From positions 248,001-312,000 of the forward strand of contig NZ_JAHEOJ010000024.1 in the NCBI RefSeq assembly GCF_018595715.1: 64,000 bases of DNA, read 5' to 3'. This DNA is from Glaciecola sp. XM2 (GTDB lineage: Bacteria; Pseudomonadota; Gammaproteobacteria; Enterobacterales; Alteromonadaceae). The position numbers and the translations under genes are program-made. Positions 35,531 through 45,700 of the stretch are shown in pieces. Every line of letters starts with the position of its first letter. The stretch's first letter is position 1. A model generated the notes under the pieces. The model did no database searches and had not been told where the DNA came from. It saw nothing but the letters and a program-made list of their open reading frames with translations.

Positions 35531-37984
35531 ATGACGTCTTGGTCATTTAAGCCTTTACTGACAGGCTTTTTATTGGTTGTTGCAACAACCGCTTTCTCAC
35601 AAATTAACCAAACGAAGGGAGATTTTGAGGATAAGTTCCGTCAACTAGACGAGGTATTGCCAACCCCTAACGTATACCGAAATGCAGCGGGCGAACCTGG
35701 GCATATGTATTGGCAACAAAAAGTAGACTATGTGATCCGCGCTACTTTGGACGAAGAAAAACGTCGAATCACCGCCTCACAAAATATCACCTACACCAAC
35801 AACTCTCCCGATACGCTTAAGTACTTGTGGATCCAGTTGGACCAAAACATATTTAAACGTAACAGCATGGCCGCGCTGACCCAAACATTTGGTGGCATGA
35901 GTTCTCCAGCACCCGACAGTGCCTCTGCCGGCGCGTCATCTCCTGCTCGCATTAGCCTAGCGGCGCTAAGACGCCAACAGTTTATCGAAGACGTTGATTT
36001 GGGATATGACATCAACAAAGTGGCGTTACGAAACGGCGATACACTCAAGCACACCATCGTTGGAACGTTAATGCGCGTAGATTTACGTCAGCCCCTAAAG
36101 CCAGGTGATGATGTTCGCTTTGATATCGACTTCGCATTTAACATTGTCGAAGAAGATGCGGTATCAGCGCGTTCCGGTTACGAGCACTTTCCCGATGACG
36201 CGCGTGAAGGTGGCAACGATATTTTCTTATTAGCGCAGTGGTTCCCGCGTTTAGCCGCATACACAGATTATGAAGCATGGACCAACAAAGAGTTTATTGG
36301 CAGCGGAGAATTTACCCTAGAATTTGGGGATTATGACGTTAGCTTAACCGTGCCTGCTGACCACATCGTGTCATCCACGGGTGAACTGGCCAATCCCAAT
36401 GATGTGCTCACGCGCACGCAGCGCAATCGCCTAAAAGAAGCTGAAAAAGCAGCGCGCCCTGTGTTTATTGTGACTGAAGAAGAAGCGCTAGAGAACGAAA
36501 AAGAAGGCACAACCGATACCAAGACTTGGCGTTTTAAAGCCGAAAACGTGCGTGACTTCGCATGGGCATCTTCACGTAAATTTATGTGGGATGCAAAAGG
36601 CTACCCGCAAGGCGGTGACGAGCAACCTTTAGTCATGGCAATGTCGTTTTATCCTAAAGAAGGTGGCGATTTATGGAAGAAATACAGCACCGAATCGGTT
36701 ATCCACACCATGGAAGTCTACTCGCGTTTTTCTTTTGACTACCCCTATCCGGTGGCCCAGTCAGTGAACGGCCCCGTTGGCGGCATGGAATATCCGATGA
36801 TCACCTTCAATGGCCCTCGCACAGACTTACAAGATGATGGCTCACGCACCTATTCATTAGCAGAAAAACGTTTCTTAATTGGTGTGGTGATTCATGAAAT
36901 TGGGCACATTTACTTCCCCATGATTGTCAACTCAGACGAGCGCCAATGGACGTGGATGGATGAAGGGTTAAACAGCTTTTTAGACGGTGTAGCCGGACGT
37001 GAATGGGACCCCATGATCCCTTGGGGCGTCGAACCTAGCGATATCACTGACTATATGCGCTCAAGTACGCAAGTACCCATTATGACACAGTCTGATTCTG
37101 TACTTCGATTGGGCCCTAACGCCTACACAAAACCCGCTGCTGCGCTTAACATTCTGCGCGAGACTATTTTAGGCAGAGACCTATTTGATTTTGCCTTTAA
37201 AGAGTATGCCCAGCGCTGGAAGTACAAGCGCCCAACACCTGCCGACTTTTTCCGCACTATGGAAGAAGCCTCTGGTGTAGATTTAGATTGGTTCTTCAGA
37301 GGCTGGTTTTATAGCACCGACCATGTGGATATCTCACTCGACTCAGTATATAAACTGCGCATGGATACGAAAGATCCTGACATCGACTTTTCTCGCCAAC
37401 GCGAGCAAAGTTTAGATAAGCCGATGTCAATCACCGTTGAGCGCAATGCAAGTGAAGGGAAACAGCTTTGGGTAGAACGCAACAGCGATGTAAGCGATTT
37501 CTACGACGAAAACGATATTTACACGGTCACCAACAAAGAGCGCAATAGCTATCAATCATTTTTAGCAGGTTTAGATCCTTGGGAAAAAGTGGCTTTTGAG
37601 CGCGCTGTTGAAGAAGACAAAAACTACTACGTACTGTCGTTTTCTAACCTCGGCGGGCTTGTTATGCCTATCATTATTGAAATGACCTTCACCGATGGCA
37701 CCACCGACATGATGCGTATCCCAGCGGAAATCTGGCGTCGCAGTCCTAAGCAAGTGCAAAAGCTTATTGTGACCGACACCGACAAAGTCATTGAAAGTAT
37801 TGTGATTGACCCACGCTGGGAAACGGCAGACGCGAATGTGAGTAATAATCACTTCCCGCGTCGAATTATCGAATCGCGTATCGAATCGTTTAAACGCTCT
37901 GCAAGTTCCAGTAAAGTCGCCCGCGATATCATGCAAGATATTAAGACTGAGCTGAAGGACGAAGAGGAAGAGGAAGAGCAATAA
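35531..37984 (+). CDS. Exported M1-family metallopeptidase
   Basis: The 817-residue protein has a signal peptide (about 1-23, FLLVVATTAFSQ), an M1-type N-terminal beta domain, the substrate motif GGMEYP and the zinc site HEIGH (H455, E456, H459) with E478 in WMDEG. It ends in a very acidic tail (DEEEEEEQ). A periplasmic or secreted aminopeptidase is likely. It overlaps the next gene by one base (TAATG), so the two should be translated together. Confidence 0.9.
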   Translation: MTSWSFKPLLTGFLLVVATTAFSQINQTKGDFEDKFRQLDEVLPTPNVYRNAAGEPGHMYWQQKVDYVIRATLDEEKRRITASQNITYTNNSPDTLKYLWIQLDQNIFKRNSMAALTQTFGGMSSPAPDSASAGASSPARISLAALRRQQFIEDVDLGYDINKVALRNGDTLKHTIVGTLMRVDLRQPLKPGDDVRFDIDFAFNIVEEDAVSARSGYEHFPDDAREGGNDIFLLAQWFPRLAAYTDYEAWTNKEFIGSGEFTLEFGDYDVSLTVPADHIVSSTGELANPNDVLTRTQRNRLKEAEKAARPVFIVTEEEALENEKEGTTDTKTWRFKAENVRDFAWASSRKFMWDAKGYPQGGDEQPLVMAMSFYPKEGGDLWKKYSTESVIHTMEVYSRFSFDYPYPVAQSVNGPVGGMEYPMITFNGPRTDLQDDGSRTYSLAEKRFLIGVVIHEIGHIYFPMIVNSDERQWTWMDEGLNSFLDGVAGREWDPMIPWGVEPSDITDYMRSSTQVPIMTQSDSVLRLGPNAYTKPAAALNILRETILGRDLFDFAFKEYAQRWKYKRPTPADFFRTMEEASGVDLDWFFRGWFYSTDHVDISLDSVYKLRMDTKDPDIDFSRQREQSLDKPMSITVERNASEGKQLWVERNSDVSDFYDENDIYTVTNKERNSYQSFLAGLDPWEKVAFERAVEEDKNYYVLSFSNLGGLVMPIIIEMTFTDGTTDMMRIPAEIWRRSPKQVQKLIVTDTDKVIESIVIDPRWETADANVSNNHFPRRIIESRIESFKRSASSSKVARDIMQDIKTELKDEEEEEEQ

Positions 37985-38520
37985 TGTTGAATTGCCCTTA
38001 CCATAAACCCATGCGTTTGAATCTAGCGCTATGGTGCACGCTGATGTTAGCGTGCACGTTGTTGATGAGTGAGAGCATGGCGCATCAGCAAAAGCTTGCA
38101 TTGACCAAAGTGGTACTAAACCCTAGCACAGATACCTTAGAGGTGATGCACCGCTTTGAGTTGCACGATGCCGAGCATGCCGTTGAAGAGCTTTTTGCCC
38201 CCGGCGCAGACATTATGCATTCACAAGAAACGCAACAACAGTTTGCGGAATATGTATATGCTCGCTTTGGCATTTACACGGCAGATGATACGCCCCTAAC
38301 CCTCACCCCAATTGGTTTTGAAGTAGAGGGAAAACATTTTTGGGTATATCAAGAAACCGCCGCGCCAAAGGATATAGAAGGCCTGAAAGTGGTACACAAT
38401 GCTTTGCGCGATATTTGGTTTGCACAAACCAATACGGTGAACATTGAGGTCGCCGATAAGGTCAATACCTTAACCTTTACTGAAAACACTGAAGTTCTGA
38501 ATATACAATTTAAACACTGA
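37984..38520 (+). CDS. Exported DUF6702-like protein
   Basis: This 178-residue protein starts within the stop of the M1 peptidase gene. It has a signal peptide (to about residue 33, ending ESMAHQ) and a compact domain with KVVLNPSTDTLEVMHRFELHDAEH and NTLTFTEN near the end. I believe it is the DUF6702 family, which often sits beside M1 peptidase genes; its function is unknown. Tight coupling suggests it acts with the peptidase. Confidence 0.7.
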   Translation: MLNCPYHKPMRLNLALWCTLMLACTLLMSESMAHQQKLALTKVVLNPSTDTLEVMHRFELHDAEHAVEELFAPGADIMHSQETQQQFAEYVYARFGIYTADDTPLTLTPIGFEVEGKHFWVYQETAAPKDIEGLKVVHNALRDIWFAQTNTVNIEVADKVNTLTFTENTEVLNIQFKH

Positions 38521-38773
38521 TCATCAGTTAGCTGTAGATTGACAAAAAAGTATCACACTTATGGTGTATGATTTAACGGGGTTGAGGATCAGCTGAATTA
38601 ATATATCTTTTCGTAAATTGAGTTAGCTCTTTATTCTGCAATCACCGTTGTCATGCGTCGTCTTATGATCAAGATGTAGCAAGCGATGAAGCGAAGCCCT
38701 AACTTGAAAAAAAGAATTGCGAATAGATGACCCAGTCTAAGCCAAGTCATCCTTATCAACTTTTTTCAGCGGG

Positions 38774-40339
38774 TTAAAAGCTTACTTTATTCATAGAAGC
38801 TTGCTCTCGTGCTTTAGTTTCATCGAACAGTTCATTTCTGGCATACATGATAATCTCTCGTCTCAAAGTACTGATTGCTTCCCAGTCATACGCTTGTGCA
38901 ATAAATGTATTGTCGTTTTTCATCCTAACATGTTTTATTGGGCCTGATACGTCGCGCTCGTCTAAGCGCATAAACCTGTCGAAGCTTGCATTCTCGCCGA
39001 ATGCTTCAGCAGAAGGTGAATAAAATAATTGCAACATCCCATACATTAAGTCATTACGCCTTTTTTCCCGAGCAGTGGAACTTAATGGTTCACCTTTTTG
39101 ATTAATAATGATGTTAGCGAGTGTTTCTTGAGTAAGCGTTTCATTTGGTATACTACGCTCATAATTAAAATAAATTACTCTATTGTCAGGACCTACGATG
39201 AGTCTAGCACTGTAATCTGCATCAACACGTACTTCACGGAATCGCTTATCTATTTGCTCCTGTAAAATAACTTGAGCCAACTTGCTATCTTCCAACTTTG
39301 CCATTTGAAGAGCTCGCCTAATATCTCCCCTTGTAAAATACTTCATTCCCGTTGTCCTAGTCGGTTTTGCGTCAGAATCTTTCACTCCAGCGGCATTGAA
39401 AAAATGTCTATCCACCATGTTTTTATCATTAATCGGTAGCTCTAAACCAAGTGATAGGTTGTTAAAATGAAACTCATCAATAGGAGAGAGTGTGAATACT
39501 GTCTCTTGAACTTCTCTGGGGACCTCACTAAGCGTGATGCATATTGGCATTAGCATTGCGCCTTCATTTCTATCTACATTTGGCTCTCTTTCGCGATTAC
39601 TCGTTCCTAATTTATACTCATTACCAATGGAATCGTGTGGAACTAGTGCAGTGCGAGTGAGGACAGTTTGCGATTTTGAGTACAGCGTAGTGAAGGGTAC
39701 GTCGGGAGTATCAGTGGTAAAGCCATAGCTATTTTGAAGCTCTTTAACGTTAAAGTCGCGTCTATATGCCAATTGCCAATCATTCACACCTCTAATACTC
39801 AGTCTATCGCAGTAAGAAGCAGCTTTATTGTCGGCATTTTCAATAGCCGTGAGGTGAGTATATACAGTCACCTTTTTATCTCGAATAGACTTTTCTCGAC
39901 CAGTAAGAACAAAAAGGTCATCATCACTAACGTTTGGGCGCACTTCAGGATGTTGCGTGACAAGAGGTTGTTGTGCCTCAGCAATTTGTTGAAAGGGCGA
40001 GCGCTTTTGCGTGGTGTTTGCACGCTCTTTTTCGCGAGCTTCAGCTTGGGATTTTTCTTTCGCCCTTTCCATTGCTTCCATAGCAGAGCCTTGCAGGTAT
40101 AGCATTGCCATAGAATCAAATTGTTGTCTTAGTACTATCTTCATTTGTGGAGAAGAGGCCATGCTCGCCATTGCAGGCTCGTGCTTAACCAAAATGTTTA
40201 GCCATGCTTCATATTTCTCATCTTGGGAGAGTGCTGGATCTTTCATGATGGCTTCAAACTCTTCTTCTTGAGCGTAAGAATGCCCTACAGCAATAAGTAA
40301 TAATAAGAGCGCAGTAAAAATAATTTGAAGTGTTCTCAT
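38774..40339 (-). CDS. Exported protein of unknown function (521 residues)
   Basis: I do not recognise this protein. It has a signal peptide (MRTLQIIFTALLLLLIAVGHSYA), a charged helical stretch with many Lys/Glu/Ala residues (about 80-125, AMERAKEKSQAEAREKERA) that could be a coiled coil, and a mixed domain after that. AAGGAG lies upstream of the ATG. It follows a second unknown exported protein by 20 bp on the same strand, so the two form an operon. There is no clear membrane segment besides the signal. Confidence 0.75.
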   Translation of the reverse strand: MRTLQIIFTALLLLLIAVGHSYAQEEEFEAIMKDPALSQDEKYEAWLNILVKHEPAMASMASSPQMKIVLRQQFDSMAMLYLQGSAMEAMERAKEKSQAEAREKERANTTQKRSPFQQIAEAQQPLVTQHPEVRPNVSDDDLFVLTGREKSIRDKKVTVYTHLTAIENADNKAASYCDRLSIRGVNDWQLAYRRDFNVKELQNSYGFTTDTPDVPFTTLYSKSQTVLTRTALVPHDSIGNEYKLGTSNREREPNVDRNEGAMLMPICITLSEVPREVQETVFTLSPIDEFHFNNLSLGLELPINDKNMVDRHFFNAAGVKDSDAKPTRTTGMKYFTRGDIRRALQMAKLEDSKLAQVILQEQIDKRFREVRVDADYSARLIVGPDNRVIYFNYERSIPNETLTQETLANIIINQKGEPLSSTAREKRRNDLMYGMLQLFYSPSAEAFGENASFDRFMRLDERDVSGPIKHVRMKNDNTFIAQAYDWEAISTLRREIIMYARNELFDETKAREQASMNKVSF

Positions 40340-40359
40340 TGCTTGTTGTCTCCTTGAAG

Positions 40360-41568
40360 TTATAACTCGATGATTTTGTTTTTATCGGAAGGCAGATTCG
40401 CTTTGATTTCGGCTTTGTATTTGGAAAGTTCAATACGCGCTCTATTGAGTGCCTTAGTCTCAATGTAAGGACTATTCGCGTTTATTTGAATACCCTGATC
40501 TGAAATCGAAAATATCACTTCATGAATGACAGCTTCGCTATTATTATTGAACGCGGTATAAAAAAGTCGATTGTTTTTTGTAGTAGTAGGTTCACCGTAT
40601 TTAGCTAATACGGAATTGATAAGTTGGTCTTTGGTAATCGAAGGATAGTTTTTTTCAGCGATAAATCGAAACGTTGATAGGTCGTCGGTAAAGTAAGCTT
40701 CTATCAGCTTCCAGCCATCACCTATATCAACGTTATCACTCAAACCATGATATACAAAGCGAGTAAACTTGAAGCGGTCATTTTGATTTATTTTATCTCG
40801 ATATTTTACAACCAGCTTTTCTATTTCTTCTCGTGTGTAGTAATCTCTGTGCGCGTAAACAAGGTTTCGTGCAAGGCCTTCTGCATCATTTAATCCGTTG
40901 TATACCGCGATGAAGTCCATATATGAGGCTACGACATCGATTTGTTTCGCCTTTTTTTCTAGTGAAGCAAGATTGGTGGCCTTTTTACCTAACGCAAAGT
41001 CGCCAAATGCCATATTCAGGATGGTTTGTTTTGTGATGCGGTTTATAGCTTCTTGAGAAGTCCTAGCGGGAACAGACGAGCTAATCGCATTATTTTGGGC
41101 CAGTATGGTATTAATCTCAGGAGTGCTCAGAAAGCTAACGCACATAGGCACAAAAAATTGCCCAGCGAATTTATCAGGGACGCCCAGTTCTCGCTTCATA
41201 TCTTGCTGGCCGTCTTCGTTTATGTAGAAAATATGAAAATCTAACCTTTCAGGTCGCCGCGTATTCTCTTTGGTGATGGCGTAGGGGAAGTCATTGATGT
41301 ACTTGGCTTTTCCCGCAATTTTTTTAAAAATACTGATATATTCATGGTCTTTAAGCACTTCATGTTGAAGGTCATTTTGTTTGCAGAAGTAAGCATTACC
41401 TTCAATTCCGTAATTGAGCCCTGGTCCAAATACGACAGTGTACGGAAAGCCTTGATAGTCAACTTCTATGACCTGTGCTTGGGTCGGGGTGGTATTGGCA
41501 AACGATAAAGTATGAAAAGAGATAAACACACTAAAAAGCAGTATTTTAATTAGGAAAAAAACACTCAT
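40360..41568 (-). CDS. Exported protein of unknown function (402 residues)
   Basis: I do not recognise this protein. It has a signal peptide (residues about 1-24, IKILLFSVFISFHTLSFA) and a mature domain with several Tyr/Phe-rich strands. Middle and end parts (EAYFTDDLSTFRFIAEKNYP, LAKYGEPTTTKNNRL) look folded. It is the upstream partner of the 521-residue exported protein, 20 bp away. No known enzyme motif is visible. Confidence 0.75.
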   Translation of the reverse strand: MSVFFLIKILLFSVFISFHTLSFANTTPTQAQVIEVDYQGFPYTVVFGPGLNYGIEGNAYFCKQNDLQHEVLKDHEYISIFKKIAGKAKYINDFPYAITKENTRRPERLDFHIFYINEDGQQDMKRELGVPDKFAGQFFVPMCVSFLSTPEINTILAQNNAISSSVPARTSQEAINRITKQTILNMAFGDFALGKKATNLASLEKKAKQIDVVASYMDFIAVYNGLNDAEGLARNLVYAHRDYYTREEIEKLVVKYRDKINQNDRFKFTRFVYHGLSDNVDIGDGWKLIEAYFTDDLSTFRFIAEKNYPSITKDQLINSVLAKYGEPTTTKNNRLFYTAFNNNSEAVIHEVIFSISDQGIQINANSPYIETKALNRARIELSKYKAEIKANLPSDKNKIIEL

Positions 41569-41692
41569 TCGATGGCCTCATTCATTGTTGTTATTGTCGT
41601 TAAAATGTTTAAACTAACTTTTCGTTTCGACATTACTTGGTAAAATTCGAAACTTAGGCGCATCTCAACTACTAGCCTCTGCATCGCTAAAT

Positions 41693-42466
41693 TCAGCCCA
41701 ATAGATTGAGTGCTTCTTTATCTTCCGTACTCAACCCAGATAGCTTCTGCTCAGACATCGCAAAAACTCGGTCTGGGTGCACAGTGTTCTCGTGCCATAA
41801 CTGATATGCCACCGCACAAATGAACTTGTCTTTGTCGTTTTTAAACACCGGTGTTCCTAAGGCATCGTACTCTATTGAATCCGTCTGACCGGCGCCTTCA
41901 TTAAACAATAAGGATGCTAGAGATTTGTTGTATTCTGCGTCGCTGATAAGCGCATTGTTGCGCAGCGCGATTAAGGTATTGTAGATTGTTGCAACACTTT
42001 CATTCTCTATCGTGTGCGAAAACGAAAACAACCTCACTCCTGCTTCCATGTAGCCATTGGAAAATGAATTTCCTACCATTCCTATTACACTTGCGAAATT
42101 GTGCGCGGCCCCTACTGAACCTCCTGCCATCTGACCAATAACTAAGTTATTCAAAAAAGATTGATCAGGTCGAAATGATTTAAAATAACGATGCACATTG
42201 ACGCCAGACGCCTTGCACAAGGTGTCTGTGTTTAATGCTATGGTTTCGCCCACCGCTTTGTAAGGTAAAGGTTTAAGCGCTCTGCTAAAAAAGCCGGTAG
42301 ACGAGGAGGCATTTTTTTCTTCTCCCGGTAAAACAGCTATTATGATTAATGCAAATATGCCAAATACAGCTCCTAGCACTCCCCATAATAAAAGGCTTCT
42401 GTTTTTCTTGGATGCAATCATGATTGTCAACCCAATAAATGCCAGCCAAATTAATAAAAATAACAA
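41693..42466 (-). CDS. Membrane protein of unknown function (257 residues, TTG start)
   Basis: The gene starts with TTG preceded by GGGGGA at 6 nt. Two N-terminal membrane helices (about 2-16 and 24-46, SLLLWGVLGAVFGIFALIII) are followed by a soluble, mostly helical domain with repeated Asn and Ala residues. It lies 124 bp upstream of the two unknown exported protein genes, on the same strand. No function can be assigned. Confidence 0.7.
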   Translation of the reverse strand: MLFLLIWLAFIGLTIMIASKKNRSLLLWGVLGAVFGIFALIIIAVLPGEEKNASSSTGFFSRALKPLPYKAVGETIALNTDTLCKASGVNVHRYFKSFRPDQSFLNNLVIGQMAGGSVGAAHNFASVIGMVGNSFSNGYMEAGVRLFSFSHTIENESVATIYNTLIALRNNALISDAEYNKSLASLLFNEGAGQTDSIEYDALGTPVFKNDKDKFICAVAYQLWHENTVHPDRVFAMSEQKLSGLSTEDKEALNLLG

Positions 42467-42710
42467 AGTAGTTCCCCCTTAACGTGGTTTTCTATTGCAC
42501 TTCAATGTCTGCAAAGCATCTAACTTAGAATTTGCTTCGAATGCCAGGCATGACATAAAGTGAATAAGTTGCAAAGTACTTAATCGATGCGCGCTTCGTT
42601 CGCTAACAATTTATGTAAAAGTAAATGTTACCGTTATAACGTTAACGACATTCGAGATAACTGGAACGACAAGCTTTATTTTTCCTGGGGTACAGCCCAT
42701 GCTACTACGC

Positions 42711-42745
42711 AAAAAAAGTGCTGGTCTGACTGTGTTAGACGGTTA
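42711..42745 (-). terminator. Possible terminator after the hybrid sensor gene
   Basis: On the minus strand GTCTAAC-ACA-GTCAGAC forms a 7-bp stem with one G-U pair, then CAGCAC and a T-run of seven. The spacing between stem and T-run is longer than ideal. Confidence 0.4.
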
Positions 42746-42755
42746 GGATAGGAAC

Positions 42756-45700
42756 TTATGGAAGACTTTTTGACAGAAAATCAGTCGGTGTTTGACCAAA
42801 TTCTTGTTTAAAACACTTACTAAAATACGCTTGATTGTTAAACCCACAATCAAAGGCAACGTTACCAACGGGTTGGCCTTTAAGCAGCATCATTTTACTC
42901 TTGTTGAGACGCCAGGTTCTTATGTATTGGGTGGGTGTACTGCCAATCAGCGCTTTCAATTTACGTTGTAGTTGCTTCTCGCTTATTGATAATTCGCTCG
43001 CCAAATGTGTGGCATCAAACTCAAACCCTGAAAACTTCTCGTCCAGTACCTTAAAGAGTTTGTCCGTGAATTGTTTTTCTTTATTGAATGACTGCTCATT
43101 GACGCCAAACTCGGTCAGTATTCCTTGTTTGTAGTATTCCTTTAGCTGATTTAAATCCTCAACAAAGTTGGTCACATTCAACCTTAGCTCATTCATATCG
43201 AATGGTTTTGACATGTATAGGTTGGCCTTTTGTTGCAGACCAAGTAACTTGCTTGAATGATCACTTTTTGCAGTAAGCATAATAATCGGTATATGAGACG
43301 TCGCAGGGTCGGATTTTAATACACCGCACATTTCAACCCCATCCATTTTTGGCATCATAACGTCCGAAATTATAACGTCAGGCTGATATTTAAGGGCCAA
43401 AGCGCAACCTTCGCTACCATCAACTGCTCGGTAGCAATGGTATGTATCAGAAAGTTCATTCACAATAAACTGCGCCAACTTGCTATGGTCCTCGACAATA
43501 AGAATACTTGCGTGCTTTTCGGCCAACTCATTTTGTGTGTCTAAAATGGTTTCGTCCGGTAGTAAATAATCCAGTTCTAGCTCTGTATCTTTTAAATCGA
43601 TATTTTTGAGCTGTCTTGTGGAAACCGCTTTGGCTTTTACTGGCAACCAGCACTCCGCTATACAACCTTTGTCTTGCGCATTGCGAATATCAATTTTACC
43701 CGCATGCTTGTGTACGGTTTTTTTCACCAGAGACAATCCTAAACCAGTGCCAAAATACTGATTCTTATAGGCGTTTTCACCCTTGTAAAAGGGTTGCCAA
43801 AGGTGCTTAAGCACCTCTTTACTCAAACCAGTGCCAGTATCCTGGATCAACAAACGGGCTCGGTTGTCTTCCCTGCGAAAGCTTACATTGATACGCCCGC
43901 CAGATGGCGTAAATTTGATGGCGTTAGACATCAAGTTATTCACGATAACTGCTATGTCGTGTTGCGAAATCACGCAGTGCAGATGCTCTTCCAGTTGCCA
44001 TTCAAGTTTGACTTGGTTTTGCTCGCACAACTCCAGAAAGGGAACTAACAATTGTTCAATGATAATAGATGTATCTGAAACTTCGACGCCCATGTCTAGG
44101 TCATTAGCATCTAACCTGCTCAACCCCAATAGTTGATTAACCAATCTCAATAGATAATTGGACTGATATTTAATACTTGCAAGGCTTGATGTTGATTTGG
44201 AGTCAGGGTTGTCGTTTATCAAGTTATCCGTGATGCCGTTTATCAAAGTCAAAGGCGTTCTGAATTCATGTGATACATGATTGAATATGTGGTCTTTCTC
44301 ACGCAAGGCTAGGTTTAGCTCTAACGTGCGCTTGTCTACCGCCTGTTGAAGTCGCTCATTTTGCTTACGATGGCGCTCTAGGCGACGCCAATATAAAGTA
44401 AAGGTGAATAAGCTGAACAGAAGAACGTACATCAATAGCGCATTTGTGCTTCGCCACCAAGGTGCTTTTTGGAATACAGATATCTGTCGTTGTCCTAGCA
44501 CGTTACCCGAGTAATCTACTGCCCGTAACTCAATTGTATAAGTACCGTCAGCCAGCCCAGTAAAATAGGCACGGTTTTGTTCAATTTCGACCCATGCGTC
44601 ACTGATATCCGATACTCTGTATTGATAATTTGCGTCTTTGGATTGCGAAAAATCCAGTAGCGTAAAATCTATCGAGAAAAACTCATGAAAGTGCTGCAAG
44701 GTCAGCTCGTTTATTTCGTTTACGGCTTTTTCTAATTGTAAGCCCAGGACATTCTGCCCGACAGTAAGTGATTGGTTGAGTATCCGCAAATCGGTAATAA
44801 CAATATCTAATGGTTCGATTTGCGGAGTAAACATGTGCCTTGGTTGAAAATAATTGAACCCTTGTGTGCCACCAAAAAACAACTTTTCATTGGCCGTTTT
44901 TAAAAACGCACCTGTGTTAAACTCCAAGCCTTGAAGGCCGTCATTTATATCTAATCTCTGGATGGTGTCTGTATACGGATGATACGCAATGATCCCTGAG
45001 TTTGTGCTCAACCAAAGCACGCCGTCTTGGTCCTCTAGAATGCCATAAATAGTTTCTTTAGCTAACTTGTTCACCACTTCAAAATCCAGTTTCGAAGGTG
45101 ATGAGCCATTAAGTTCATCCTCCGAGTCTATTGATTGAACAACTGTGTACAAGCCAGCGTTGGTTCCCATCCATAATCGGTTACGTTGGTCGTGTAAAAA
45201 AGAGCGAACCCAGTCCGAACTTAAACTAGGGTGAGTGTTTTGACCAAATATTTGCAGAGTCTTTGATTCGAAGTGATACCTTAATCCTCCATGTAAGCCT
45301 CCCAGCCAGACACTGCCATCCTCGTCAAAATATATGGTTTGGATGTGGTCGGCAACATGACCATTTAACCATTGTGGACGTTGCCAAGATTCTGTTTTAG
45401 CGTCGTATGTAAAAACACCATCTGTTACCGTGCTCAACCACAGCAGGTCTTGACCAAATCTCGCGGTAAAGCCACCGCCACTTGGGGTTAATCCATCAGG
45501 TACTGAAAAACGTTTCCATTTTTTGCTGGTCACATTGAATAACCACAAAGGTGAACCCGAGATATTATCAGCGAATAACACCAGCAAATTTTGTTCGTCA
45601 AATGGTATGATTTCACGAACAAAGTAACGACTGGTTTTGTTCCCGGCCGGCGAAAGATAACGCTCTACCAAGCCAGTTTGCAAATTGACCTTGTTCAAGC